Shown here: in pieces, positions 12,706 through 23,700 of the stretch
How positions within the stretch are numbered: position 1 is the first letter of the stretch
How the letters are laid out: each line of letters begins with the position of its first letter
Assembly: GCF_026151205.1 (NCBI RefSeq)
Contig: NC_087079.1
Span: 13,540,945-13,604,944, forward strand
Direction: 5' to 3'
DNA length: 64,000 nucleotides
Source of the DNA: Bolinopsis microptera
Lineage: Eukaryota > Ctenophora > Tentaculata > Lobata > Bolinopsidae
Notes under the pieces: model-generated
The model's database searches: none
Told to the model about the DNA's origin: nothing
What the model saw: only the letters and a program-made list of their open reading frames with translations
Made by a program: the position numbers and the translations under genes

Positions 12706-13114
12706 GGGGTTGTTCATACATAACGTAATCAACATTTGAACAATTTTTACCCCCCCTCCGTAATCAAACGTAATCAAGACCCCCCTCCTGACAGCAAATT
12801 TATGTAATCATGGCCTGACCCCCCCCCCCCCCCCCCTTTTTGACTTTTTCCTGGAAAACACTTTTCTCTACGTTTCATGCTACCCTCAACCCTGATCATT
12901 ATAAGCCGAAATCATTGCTATGATATCCGGCCAAGCACCTTCTCAACTACTAATTTTAGCAGCCGGATACCCGATCCATTCCTAAAGTTTATCGCTATCT
13001 GAATTAGGTAATCAACAGCCAACCATCCCCCCCCCCCCCCCCCCCCGAAATCAACTGTAATCACTTGGGAACCCCCTCCTCCCTCAGCTGATTACGTAAT
13101 ATGTGAGCGATCCC
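12706..13114. mobile_element. non-autonomous DNA element, 409 bp, TTA target duplication
   Basis: Imperfect terminal inverted repeats: GGGGTTGTTCATACATAACG at the left matches GGGATCGCTCACATATTACG read inward from the right, both continuing into TAATCA. TTA flanks both ends (12703-12705 and 13115-13117). The interior is dominated by C-rich tracts, including runs of 18 C (12819-12836) and 20 C (13027-13046), and repeated GTAATCA words. It has no coding capacity. A related right end, with TTATGTGAACGACCC, ends near 50331. Confidence 0.65.
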
Positions 13115-13202
13115 TTACACCAATGCCTGGAAGATCAGAACAATGAATGTACAAATGATCACCAATCACATGTGCTTTCAGCAGTCGCGTATCGTTGCAT
13201 GT

Positions 13203-13355
13203 TTGTAGCTCAGTCACTGAGTGTCCGATTGAGATGATTTTTTCTGGTATGACTTACTATCACCACTCGGCACTCATTCGAGGAATATATCAAATCAAAG
13301 AATATTTGTTAATTTTTTTCTAATGAAGGTTCATTTTAGCATTTCGATAAATTTG
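13203..13355 (-). mobile_element. relic copy of the mariner-like element
   Basis: Reads AGCTCAGTCACTGAGTG, then TTTCTGGTATGACTT and AATGAAGGTTCATTTT, matching the reverse complement of the right half of the elements at 36266-36711 and 51417-52184 with many differences. Terminal repeats were not found, so this is an old fragment. Confidence 0.7.
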
Positions 13356-13715
13356 GAAAAAATAGGCGAATTTCGAGAATATGCTGTGAATATCTCTAAA
13401 AACGAGTATTTCTAGAGCAAAAACGTGCAAATTTATTAGTGCTTGAGTTCAGTTTTTAAAAATTTAAGACATTCAAACGACAATTTGACACACAGTGGGG
13501 TCAGCAGGCCTTCGTTATACCACTGGCTTTCAGTCATGTAAAAAAACTTAAATTTGTTCTGTAGGTTGCATAAATGATAAGTTGAGACCCTAACCTTTTA
13601 CAACAACAAATAAACACAAAACTAACAAAAATTCTTGCCAAAACAAACCTCTTGCCAAAACAAACCTCTTCTGAAATCACCCTAATGTTGTAGGCAGTCT
13701 GTCTATCCTTCTGTG

Positions 13716-13933
13716 CGGTGGCATAACAAAGGGCTCTGCTGCTCCCGCCGTGCGGATGGCACTATCTTAGGGGGGGGGGGGGGGGGGGCACGTTTTGCTC
13801 AAGAAACACACTTTTTTTGAGATTTTACCGGCGTATTCTCTAAAATCACCTATTATGTTCAATTTTAGGGAGGCAGCGCCAACAGGGGGGAATTTTTTCG
13901 GTGGGGCGCCATTTAGGCAACTTTACGCCACTG
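13716..13933. mobile_element. hAT-like non-autonomous element with 8-bp target duplication
   Basis: A 218-bp element flanked by a perfect 8-bp direct repeat, CTTCTGTG (13708-13715 and 13934-13941). Ends are CGGTGGCATAAC at the left and, read inward from the right, CAGTGGCGTAAA. An 8-bp duplication with CAGTGGCGTA-type ends is typical of hAT elements. The interior contains a run of 19 G (13770-13788) and the words TTTTACCGGCGTATTCT and GTTCAATTTTAGGGAGG, both shared with a second copy near 61296. Confidence 0.75.
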
Positions 13934-14040
13934 CTTCTGTGTTCCTAGAATAATGATGAAAGAGCTCTCCTTTGCTACAAGGATGTGGGTTAGGGTTAAA
14001 AATTCTGACGGCTGTCTTTTTCAATTAACTCAAAACTAGG

Positions 14041-17000
14041 TTTTTTTTTTTTATTAAATACTTTTCAAATTTTACAGAGTACAGCAATAGATGAATATAA
14101 AATAGAATCGTTCAAAATATCGCCCCCATCTGTAAAATATGATGGGCACCCAAACACGGTAAACACATAGTGAACTATGTCCGCAGTAACTTGGACCCAT
14201 TACATCGAATTAATCTAAATCCAAAAATTTATGAAAAACTATTTAATAACAAACAAATCCATGGTGAATAACTGTGGATATATAGTCAAAATTGGTATTT
14301 CAATACGTCAAATTCCAGATACATTAGATACAGGTCTGATATGGTCATTAATGTGTGAGGTGTGCGGGTGAAGTGTGATATGATGTTGAAAGTATAGGAA
14401 TGTAGATAAAAAAAATTAATAAAACAAAAATAATAATAATATGGGGAGCAAAGAGACTAGGCTAGGCTGTTGTTTCACTATCCAATAAACATTTCCATAG
14501 ATGCTTAGTGACCTCAGCTTTGAAAACACTTGTAGACACAATCTGTCTTACCTGTAAAGGGAGTCCATTCCACAGTATATGAGTTCTGTAGAAAAATGAT
14601 TTTGCCAGTGGGCTATTTGAGGTACATAAGGTGTGTGAATTCTGACTTAACTTAGGTAAAATTGATGACACTATAGACAGACTGTCGAGGTGGCAACGTC
14701 TTAGTCGAGAAGTGCCCTGATATAAAGTGAGATAGTGAGGCAGCGATACAGGAATTAAATTGTTCAGAACTTTGTGGAAAAAAATAAGATCATTCAAGTC
14801 AAACTTTTGAGACAAAGGGAGAATGTCGACAAGCTTGCACTTTTTGACATATTGCTCAGGTGGATAACTGCGGCCCTCTTCAGACAGAATCCATTTAATA
14901 GCTCTCTTTTGGAGACTTTCTAATTTATCACTAAGTGATTTATTACAAGGGCGCCAGATTATGGAACAATTTTCGAATTGGCTACGAACCAGGGAGAGGT
15001 AAAGCGCCCGGCGACGTTTCTGATCAATGACAATATGGCCATCTCTTCTGACCATACCAAGTTGTTGGCAGGCCTTAGTATAAATTCTGTCGCACTGACT
15101 ATTCCAACTGAGCTTAGGAGTAACATCGACTCCAAGATCTTTTTCTAACTCTACATACACAAGAGGAGAGCCATCAAGATTATATGCGAATGGAGGAGAT
15201 AAAGATGGTTTTCCTGAAACAATAAGCACTTTACATTTTGCTGGATGGAATCGCATTTTGTTTCTAAGTGCCCAGTCAGAGAGATAGTCTATATCCATTT
15301 GTAAATTGGTATTATCAGAAGATGAATGTATTTTACGCCAGATTTTTGTATCATCGGCATACAAAACAATATCAGTATTATCCGAAAGGCCAAGAGGAAT
15401 ATCATTGATAAACAATACAAAAAGTAAGGGACCAAGGATAGAGCCCTGGGGGACACCAGAATTAACTGAGAGGGTAGATGACATCTCATTACCAATAACC
15501 ACTCTTTGGTAACGGCCTTGAAGGTAATTGGTAAGAAATTTGAGAAGTGTACCATCAATGTTATATAAGGTCTTTAGCTTATGAAGAAGGATATCATGAT
15601 TTACAGAATCAAATGCCTTAGCAAAATCAAAATACACAACATGATTGATAATGTTTTCGTTAAGAGACAATGCCAGGCTATCACAAAAATCAACCATATT
15701 GGTTGTGCATGACTTGTGCTCTAGAAAACCATGCTGCCTGGGATCAAGAAGGGTACTTGTCAAAGAAAGCAGTTTACGTTTAACAATGCGCTCAAAAACT
15801 TTCATGACTAAACAAGTAAGGGATATTGGTCTATAGTTTTCAACCTCACTTTTCTTACCTTTCTTAAATATTGGGACAACATTTGCAAGTTTCCATTCTT
15901 GTGGAATGTAGCCGCTGTTGTAGGATCCACGAAAAATGCATGTTAGAGGGTAAGCTAAACCTACGGAACAATTTTTAAGAATTTTACCGTGTATGCCATC
16001 TGGTCCCTGGGCTTTATTTGAATTAATATTTGAAAGAAGCTTACGAACATCCCGATGATCGAAGTCAATATCAAAATCAACATCATTGACATAGGAGATG
16101 TCAGTGTCATAAAGTGAAGGATCCGAAAACTGGTTATAAAAGAAAGAATTGAAAAGTTCAGCTTGATCTTTGGGATTGAACCGAAGCTGTCCAGAATAAC
16201 TAACACAATTAGGAATACGGCAGGAGTTAGATTTATACTTAACATGTGACCAAAACTTCTTAGTTATAAGCGCTGGATCATCACTATTAAAAAGATTATC
16301 TCTTATTTTGGCTGATGAGAGCCTCTTAAAATCTTTACGGCTAGTAACAAACTTTAACTCATCAGAAATAGAACCAGAAGTTTTAAATTTAGCTCTGAGT
16401 CTATCTTTTTTACGGCATGAAGAAAAAAGTTCACTATCGAACCACGGGGGTTGGAACTCTGATTTAATAATTACTTTAGGAATATGTATATCAACTAAAT
16501 TCATAATGCAGTCTTTAACTAACTTCCAAGACGAATCAGGATCTAGGCATTCTAGGACTTGCCAATTAATCGAGCATAATTCACGATTAATCATGTCCCA
16601 GTTTGCTTTCTTAAAATTATAGATTTTACGTTTAGGAGTTTTCTTACGGGAAAAGGAGCTTTTAATTGAAAAAGTGACAGGAAAATGATCAGATTTGCAC
16701 ACGGAATGAGGATCACAGACATTCAAGTTATCGATTGTGTTATCATAATTACTGAGAAGAATGTCTAATGTATTACCACTTTTATGGGTGGGTGATGTGA
16801 TCAACTGGGAGAGAGAAAGATCACTGAAAGAATCTATGAAGGATTGCTCAATAGGTACGGTACTGGATGAAGATAGCCAGTCTGTATGGGGGAGATTAAA
16901 ATCACCAATAACATAGATTTTAGGGGGATTCTTTTTGGAAACTAGCTTGCGAATATAACTAACTATGACATCATGATTAGGTAACCCAAGAGTTCCTACT

Positions 17001-17130
17001 CTACAACAAGTACAGATTACAATGCTCTCTTTGTTAGGAAAAGAAATTTTAACGGCAAGCATTTCTGCACCTAGGCTAACTGGTAGTCGGGTTGTAGTGG
17101 CGTCGAGATCAGAGATTAGAGACAAACGAT
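14041..17130 (-). mobile_element. CR1-group LINE, 5'-truncated copy
   Basis: Minus-strand element ending in a poly(A) tail seen as T at 14041-14052. One open frame of 887 codons (17125-14462) contains most of the endonuclease (GDFNLPHTDW, KSDHFPV) and a full reverse transcriptase (YFDFAKAFDSVNHD, SGVPQGSILGP, LYADDTKIW). The first roughly 120 residues of the endonuclease, present in the relative at 20736-24290, are missing, as in usual incomplete reverse transcription. The remaining frame is uninterrupted, so the copy is fairly recent. It is clearly related to, but distinct from, the larger element to its right. About 420 bases of 3' UTR precede the tail. Confidence 0.95.
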
Positions 17131-18636
17131 TTTGAATCTACATTTAAATGGTGCTATAGTTACTACATGACATGTACTATGTGTAAGACCAAGATGACCT
17201 GAGTCGGCAGATACTCTAATATTTTGTAGACACTTTTGATGATGTTACTTTCTACTTTGTTATGCCATAATCTTTACTTACTTACTTACTTACTTACTCT
17301 TTTCATACTTATTAGGGGTCGTACCCTCCTGGCTTGTCATCCAATAGATGTAGTAAGAGTGTGACAAACTCCCTTCGGAGGTGAAGAACTGCTTGACAGT
17401 TTTGAGTTTTAAAATTGGATTAGAAAGTTTAAAAAAGAATATGATTTCTAAATGTATTGTAAATGACTTTCATTTTTGGAATGTTTCGAAAGAAGTTTTA
17501 ACAAGAGTTGAAGGTACCAGTTATATCAGTAATAAGGAAAAAAACAATGATCATATGTGGTTTCATCCTTATGTAGCAAAGAAATGTTTTATAAATCTTT
17601 ACTCCACTGGGAAGTATGAATAAATTAAATTTTGTAATGTTGTTTTTATTCATGATTAATATTTGATAAATTATTACCTTAAAATTTGATGGAGAAATAG
17701 TTATTTTTTCCATGTAGTGTGATGATACTTTGTAGACATTAGTGATGATGTTGTAGCGCGATGCGTTACTGTGCCGCGCCGCGCACTCAATAAGGCTTCT
17801 CTGGCTAGATCGGCGAGATGCGCTACTGTGCCGCGCCGAGCTGCCATGAATTGACATCGTCAATTAAGTGATGATGTTATGTCATAATTTTTACTTTACT
17901 TTATTTTACTTTAATAAGCCCATCCAGAATATTCTACCAGGACCCCTTTGAATATAAAAACTAGCTAGACTGACTAATTTAAATCTGCTCGTCTCAATAT
18001 TATCTCACAGATCTGTTTGCTGTTGAATGCTCAACATTTCTAATAATCAAATAGATACGAGCATTCGATAAGCGTAAATACATAGGGAATCCATAATTTC
18101 AGTTTCAATTAACAAAGATGGAGAATATTGAAATCGATAAAGCAACTGCAAAATAAAATGTAATAAAAACAATAAAGATTAGTACAAATAAGTTAGTCAA
18201 ATGCTTGCTTTTCTCTTACCTGGGGACCCCAGGCTATTATGTTCATAAACAATAATAAAAATTCGTAAACAATAATAAAGATTCGGCGGAATGACAGGCT
18301 GAGCGCCGCCCAGTAAGCTTCTCTCATGAACAACCTATAGTGTGACGTGACAAGGGTGCCACAAGAATATGTTCTTAAATCTAAGACAGTATAACGCTAT
18401 AACAGTATTCGCTTTAGCGCTCGATCTTTATGATAATTTACACAAATATGCGCGGCGCACCTAAAATTTTAGGTTTTCGATTTTTCTGTACATATTTTTA
18501 TTTTAATATTTAATACATTTTTCTAATTTTATGAGATCTAAAAAATTATTCTTAAAAAATCGTTCACAAAATTGTACTGAAGTACCAAAATCATAAAATG
18601 CGCGCGAAATTATTTTGCCACTTTCACTCGAAAATT
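17131..18636. other. non-coding stretch with short repeats
   Basis: Contains a (CTTA)n run at 17277-17299 and two copies of a GC-rich word, GCGATGCG-type followed by TACTGTGCCGCGCCG, near 17757 and 17815. A frame at 17381-17623 ends with WFHPYVAKKCFINLYSTG, and a weaker echo occurs near 11795-11860, so it may be a repeat-borne fragment; I could not identify it. There is a short duplication AAACAATAATAAA at 18249-18280. Confidence 0.5.
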
Positions 18637-18883
18637 GTTATACGTTGTATACCAACCGCGCGGCGCACGAGTATCCACGATACATTTAGCTTTGGTGAAA
18701 CAACAATGGGGTCACAACATGCAATACAACTCAAAAATACATTTTTAGTTTAATAATGTTTTGATTTTAATTTTGTCTCGTATGGCTTTTTGTAAAGCTT
18801 GCAAAAAATTTGTCATACGTTGTATGTATATGACCCACCGCGCACGAAGTAAAACGACCGTGGGGGTCGCAACGTGATACAAC
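18637..18883 (+). repeat. two copies of a CpG-rich hairpin repeat family
   Basis: Copies at about 18637-18730 and 18812-18883. Each begins with a TTATACGTTGTAT or GTCATACGTTGTAT word, continues into a CCGCGCAC-type core and ends in a GGGGTC...CAACRTG word. Two better-preserved copies are at 60067-60174 and 60467-60560. Confidence 0.7.
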
Positions 18884-18908
18884 AAAAAATAGTGTATTTA
18901 CTAAAAAA

Positions 18909-18982
18909 GACATTCCTCGAAGATGGCGTTTCAATCAGCTTTGTACAAAAGCTTTGTAACATGCCCCTGCTAGCGCTGTTTT
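18909..18982 (-). pseudogene. relic of a ShKT-domain exon
   Basis: The minus strand matches part of protease exon 9 (35957-36178): GCTAGCAGGGG, then GCCATCTTCGAGGAATGTC, the codons for the ALAGECYT...DAIFEEC segment of an A-type ShKT domain. The match is strong at both ends and diverged in the middle, and the frame is broken. No other exon of the gene is nearby. It shows that ShKT exons have been copied elsewhere in this genome. Confidence 0.7.
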
Positions 18983-19169
18983 ATGTAAAAATACACCGAT
19001 TTAGATTAGTTTCATACCCACAGGGCCTTTTCACAAGATTTTTTATAAAATGAGGCGAAAACAAGTATTATGGCAGATACATCCCTCAACTAAAATTAAA
19101 TCAAGGGATTGCGATTAAAATATTAGTTGTATGCTGGGACAAAGTACTGAACAGTAAACATAAAATACC

Positions 19170-19581
19170 AATTATCTGAGGAGGCTACGTTTCACTTAAA
19201 CACAATTCACTCAGATATACAGTAGCTGAACTCCTAACCACTGTTTGCAAATACGTTGAAAAATTACCTCAGCTTATATCTGTTCCTCACACACTTAAAC
19301 TATCCAATGGAACAAATAGACAAGATGGTGCAAGACTAGACATCAGTGCGAGATCGTTCTGGTCGCCGCCGGACAGGGCATTCAGAGATGTAAGGGTGCT
19401 TCACCCTCAAACCCAGTCCAACAGTGACAAGAACATCTCGCAGATGTACCAATCTCACGAGAAAAACAAAAAACATGAGTATAACGACAAAGTCTTCCAT
19501 GTAGAAAAGGCTACATTCACGCCACTGGTGTTCAGTACTACAGGAGGAATTAAATGGCGTTTGAGGCTTCACAGTTCCTAA
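19170..19581 (+). mobile_element. fragment of a retroelement-associated protein, broken
   Basis: Reads as the C-terminal portion of a protein that I recall next to reverse transcriptases in many cnidarian genomes: GGYVSLKHNSLRYTVAELL, GARLDISARSFW, AFRDVRVLHP and FTPLVFSTTGG. The R-x-D and FRDVRV pattern suggests a nuclease-like fold, but I cannot name the superfamily with certainty. Only the end of the protein is present and no ends or terminal repeats of an element were found. It is treated as a fossil. Confidence 0.55.
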
Positions 19582-20257
19582 AACATCTCGCTGAAAAGAC
19601 CAGCATTAAGTAAGGCCAACGGTATTGTGATGTGATGTCATGTGATGAATTTGTGTGATTTTATTTTGAGTTGAACATATAGGTCTTTTGTATTGGTTTA
19701 TTCATTTTTCGAGGGTGTCTATCCTTTTAGCTAGACAATTACCATTGCTGAAATTATCTGTAGACTGTTCGAAAAAAAATATAAATTAATACTTTCAACA
19801 CTACTATATAACAAATAATTTGAGGTATGTGTCATGTACGCAAAACAAGTAGTGGAATTGTAGTGGAATCGTAGATAAGACAGACCAGATAACGCCTCCA
19901 TACCTGAAACTGAAGATCTCCTTCTTCTCGTCTTCCCAAATATACAAAGGGAGTCCGACCCATAAGTCGGAACCTCTCCGGTTGGTTTAAACTTTTTCGA
20001 TTTTGATCCAGTCTTTGGCCCAACCTCCTTACTACTATCTACATACCTACACAACTTCATGATGGTTGAAACATGCCCAGACCAAAACGACATCAATAAT
20101 GCTAACAATGTTTTTACCCCCCAGAAAAAAGCGAAGACCCCAACGATTGTTGCTGCTGGAATGCTACGACAACTAGACACTCACCTGCTCAAAGCTGTCC
20201 GAAGTTATTTTACAATGGACGCATCTAGTACTGAAAGCGCTGTATCTAGTACTGAAA
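19582..20257. other. non-coding flank of the AlkB-ORF1 LINE
   Basis: Open frames exist on both strands at 19731-20274 but none resembles a known protein and they overlap each other. Just before the LINE tail the word TCTAGTACTGAAA occurs twice (near 20224 and 20245), possibly at the target site. I could not find a matching duplication at the other end. Confidence 0.4.
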
Positions 20258-20735
20258 TTTTTTTTTTTTATTGAAATCTTTCAATTATTATCATCAGAAT
20301 TTATTACAATATCAATGTTGTATAGAATTTCTAAAAATGGACTAGAGAAACCAAAAAATGCCTTGACAAGTGTACAGCGATGATAACAATCAGGGGACAC
20401 CAATACACCCAAATAACTAAACAAAAGGCCTCGAGAGACCTGATGAAAAGTCGAGCAATTACATTGGGCCCCAAGTGCAGAAGGAGAAAAATGGGCAAAT
20501 AATATGAGCTGTGAACTTAGGAGGCATTTCTAGGTTTTTAAGAATAATTGCCACAACCCAAAAATTCTCAATTACAATTGGCTGATTTGTAATATTTCCA
20601 ATGGAATGAAGTTTTAACGATAAAATTTAAATAATTGAATATAAAAGACTAAATCAAAATTGTATCCGAATAAAGCAAAAATGCGTGATGAGTACCTCAA
20701 AAAAAAAATAAAAACAAAAATAATAGAGAAATACA

Positions 20736-23700
20736 CTACCCGTAGTCTGGGGAAAAAGAATTGTCAGGATCTGAACTAGGGTCAATATCTACAGATGCAG
20801 TACAAACATGTTCCTTCCAGATGTGTTTAATAAGTTCTGTTTTAAACACACCTGGTCTGATAATCTCTCGAAGGGAAAGAGGAAGTCGGTTCCAAGTGAG
20901 ATGAGCTCGATAAAAGTAAGATTTAGATATAGCTGAGCCAGGTGAAATTGAAGATATTACTGATAAGTGATCAAGATGTGAGCTTCTCAGTCGGCTTGAC
21001 CCGGAGAAGAAAGTAAGGTACTGAGGCAGAGTGGTGCATGGGTGGTATTGATGCACTAGGGAATGAAAGAACTTGAGATCATGGTAATCAAACCTGTACT
21101 TTAGGGGCAGAATATTTAACTGTTTACAATGGGCATTATAGATTTCCTCTACACTATAGCTTACACCGTAATCATTACGAATCCATTTGAGGGCCCTTTT
21201 CTGCAATCCTTCAAGCCTATTGATAGTGCTACTGGACGCTGGTCGCCAGATGATGGGACAGTGTTCGAATATTGAGCGTACAAGAGTAAGATACAAGACT
21301 CTTCTCTTGTTCAGATCATTAATAAAATGACAATTTCTCTTAAGCATGCCAAATTTTTGGTTAGCTTTACCATATAGAGCATCGGCCTGGCTATTAAAAT
21401 TTAGATTAGACGTCATGATTATGCCTAAATCTTTTTCAGAATCTGTATAATCAAGAAGAGTTTGGCCCATAGAGTAAGTGTAACGTGTAAATGGTAAAAT
21501 GCCATCTAAGGGAGACCACCTCTTAAGTATAGCTAAGACCTTACATTTATCAGGATGAAACTTCATCTTATTAGTTCTTGCCCATGTCATGAGATAATTA
21601 ATATCGCTTTGAAGTATATGGTGGTCTTCCTCTTGGGATATCTCTCTCCACATTTTAGTATCATCAGCGTATAAAAGGATATTAGTGCCCTGAGAAAGTC
21701 CAGAATATATATCATTTATGAAAAGAACAAAAAGTGTTGGTCCGATTATTGACCCTTGAGGAACACCTGACAACACCGGTAGGGTTGCAGAGATAGCCCC
21801 ATTAACAACTACACATTGCTGACGTCCGGAGAGGTAACTTTTCATAAATTGGAGAAGCATTCCATCGATGTTATAATAAAATTTTAGCTTGTATAGTATT
21901 AAGTCGTGGTTAACGGAATCGAATGCTTTGGCAAAATCGAAGTAAACAATATCAGATCTAATGTTCTTGTTAAGAGAGAGGGATAGGCTATCGCAGAATT
22001 CAACCATCTGAGTTGCACAAGATTTGTGAGGCAGGAAACCATGTTGACGAGGATCAATTTTATCATAACATCTACTCAAAAGTTCATCTCGAATAATTCT
22101 TTCCATGACTTTCATAACTAAGCTAGTCAAAGATATTGGCCTATAATTCTTAATGTCATTCTTGGAGCCTTTCTTGTGTACTGGAACAACAATTGCATAT
22201 TTCCAATTTGAAGGTAGGAAGCCGGATACATAGCACTTTGTGAAAAGAATCTCCAGTGCTGGGGCTAACGTAAAGGCACATTTTTTAAGAACTTCACCAT
22301 GGATTTTATCCGGTCCCATAGCTTTTCTAGTATTCAAATTCTTGAGAATATCTACTATCCTAGACGAACTGAAAAGGGTAGATACATAATCAATATCATC
22401 CTGTGTGAGTGTGTTATCAACATGTACATCATAATCACTAGGCGATGAGAACTGTTGATGAAAAAAGGTATTAAATAGGTTTGCTTGGTCAGAATGATCA
22501 CTTTTGTGTACATCTTCTAGGTGAATCTGTTCAGGTATGCGAGTATTCTTAGATGTTGCTTTTACATAGGACCAGAATTTCTTTGTAATTAGATTCGAAT
22601 CATCCTCGTCCTCAAAGCTAGATGCCATCTTGTTGGAGGCAATTTTCTTAAAATCGCTTCTGCTTTTAGAGAACTTAAAGTACTTCTCAGCCTTGCAGGA
22701 AGGGTCCGTGGTTTCTTTATAACTTTTGTGTAGCCTTTCTTTTTCTAGGCAGGCCTGATGAGACTCAGCGTCAAACCAAGGAGGTTGAGCCCTGCCTCCA
22801 ATTTTAATCTTTGGAATATGTTCATTGGTTCTTTGCTCTAAAACCTCCTTAAACTTGTTCCATGATGTTTCCATATTACCAGTGAACTCTGCCTGCCAGT
22901 CAATATCTGCAAGGTCTGCATTAAGTGCATCCCAATTTGCTCTTTTAAAATTTAAAGATTCCCTCTTTTGCGATTTGATGCGCTTCACCTTTGATTTCAA
23001 AGTAAAGGAGACTGCAAAATGGTCGGACTTACATGGAATATTATGTTCTGAAATTTTTATATCGGAGATAAGATGGGGTTTATCGGTTAAGACTAGATCA
23101 AGAATGTTTCCTCCAGTATGTGTTGGACTGGTAATAAGTTGTTCTAAACCAAAGTTACTAAAAGTATCTAGAAAGAGCTGTTCAACCGGATTGCTGCTAC
23201 AGTAATTCTGCCAATCAATACCAGGTAGATTAAGATCCCCTGCAATTACAATACCTCTAACACCTCTACGTTGCCTTGCCTTCCTAACATAATCTTGGAA
23301 GGCGTTATGATTGTTGGCCCCTAAAGTACCTACCCTATAGAAGCTGCAAAGAATAAGTTTACTACCGTCCCTAAATTTGAGTGTTATACCAAGAAGCTCT
23401 GCCGGGCACTTGTACTCTAACTTAGTAGATACAATATCAATGTCCCTACGTATAGCAACTAAAACGCCACCCCCATGCTTCCTAAATCTTCTTGGATTCT
23501 GTGGATCTGGTGGATGGGTTTGTAAGGAACGATCAAGTCTAAAAACTTTGTACGATTCAGGTATGACTTCAGAGTCAATGATAGACTTTTTAAGCCAAGA
23601 TTCATTGATCAGGAGGATGTCCGGTTCATGGCAGTGAATATAGTGATGGAGTTCAAATATTTTAGTGTTGTCAAAAGAAGGATTGTCGGACTGTAGCTGT

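Noticed and set aside
17381-17623. 80-codon frame ending WFHPYVAKK...STGKYE
   Set aside because: No ATG start, no identified family, only a faint echo near 11795-11860; mentioned under the spacer but not called.
19731-20274. Overlapping open frames on both strands, up to 149 codons
   Set aside because: No recognisable domain, mutually overlapping, AT-biased, and next to a LINE tail; could not be supported as genes.
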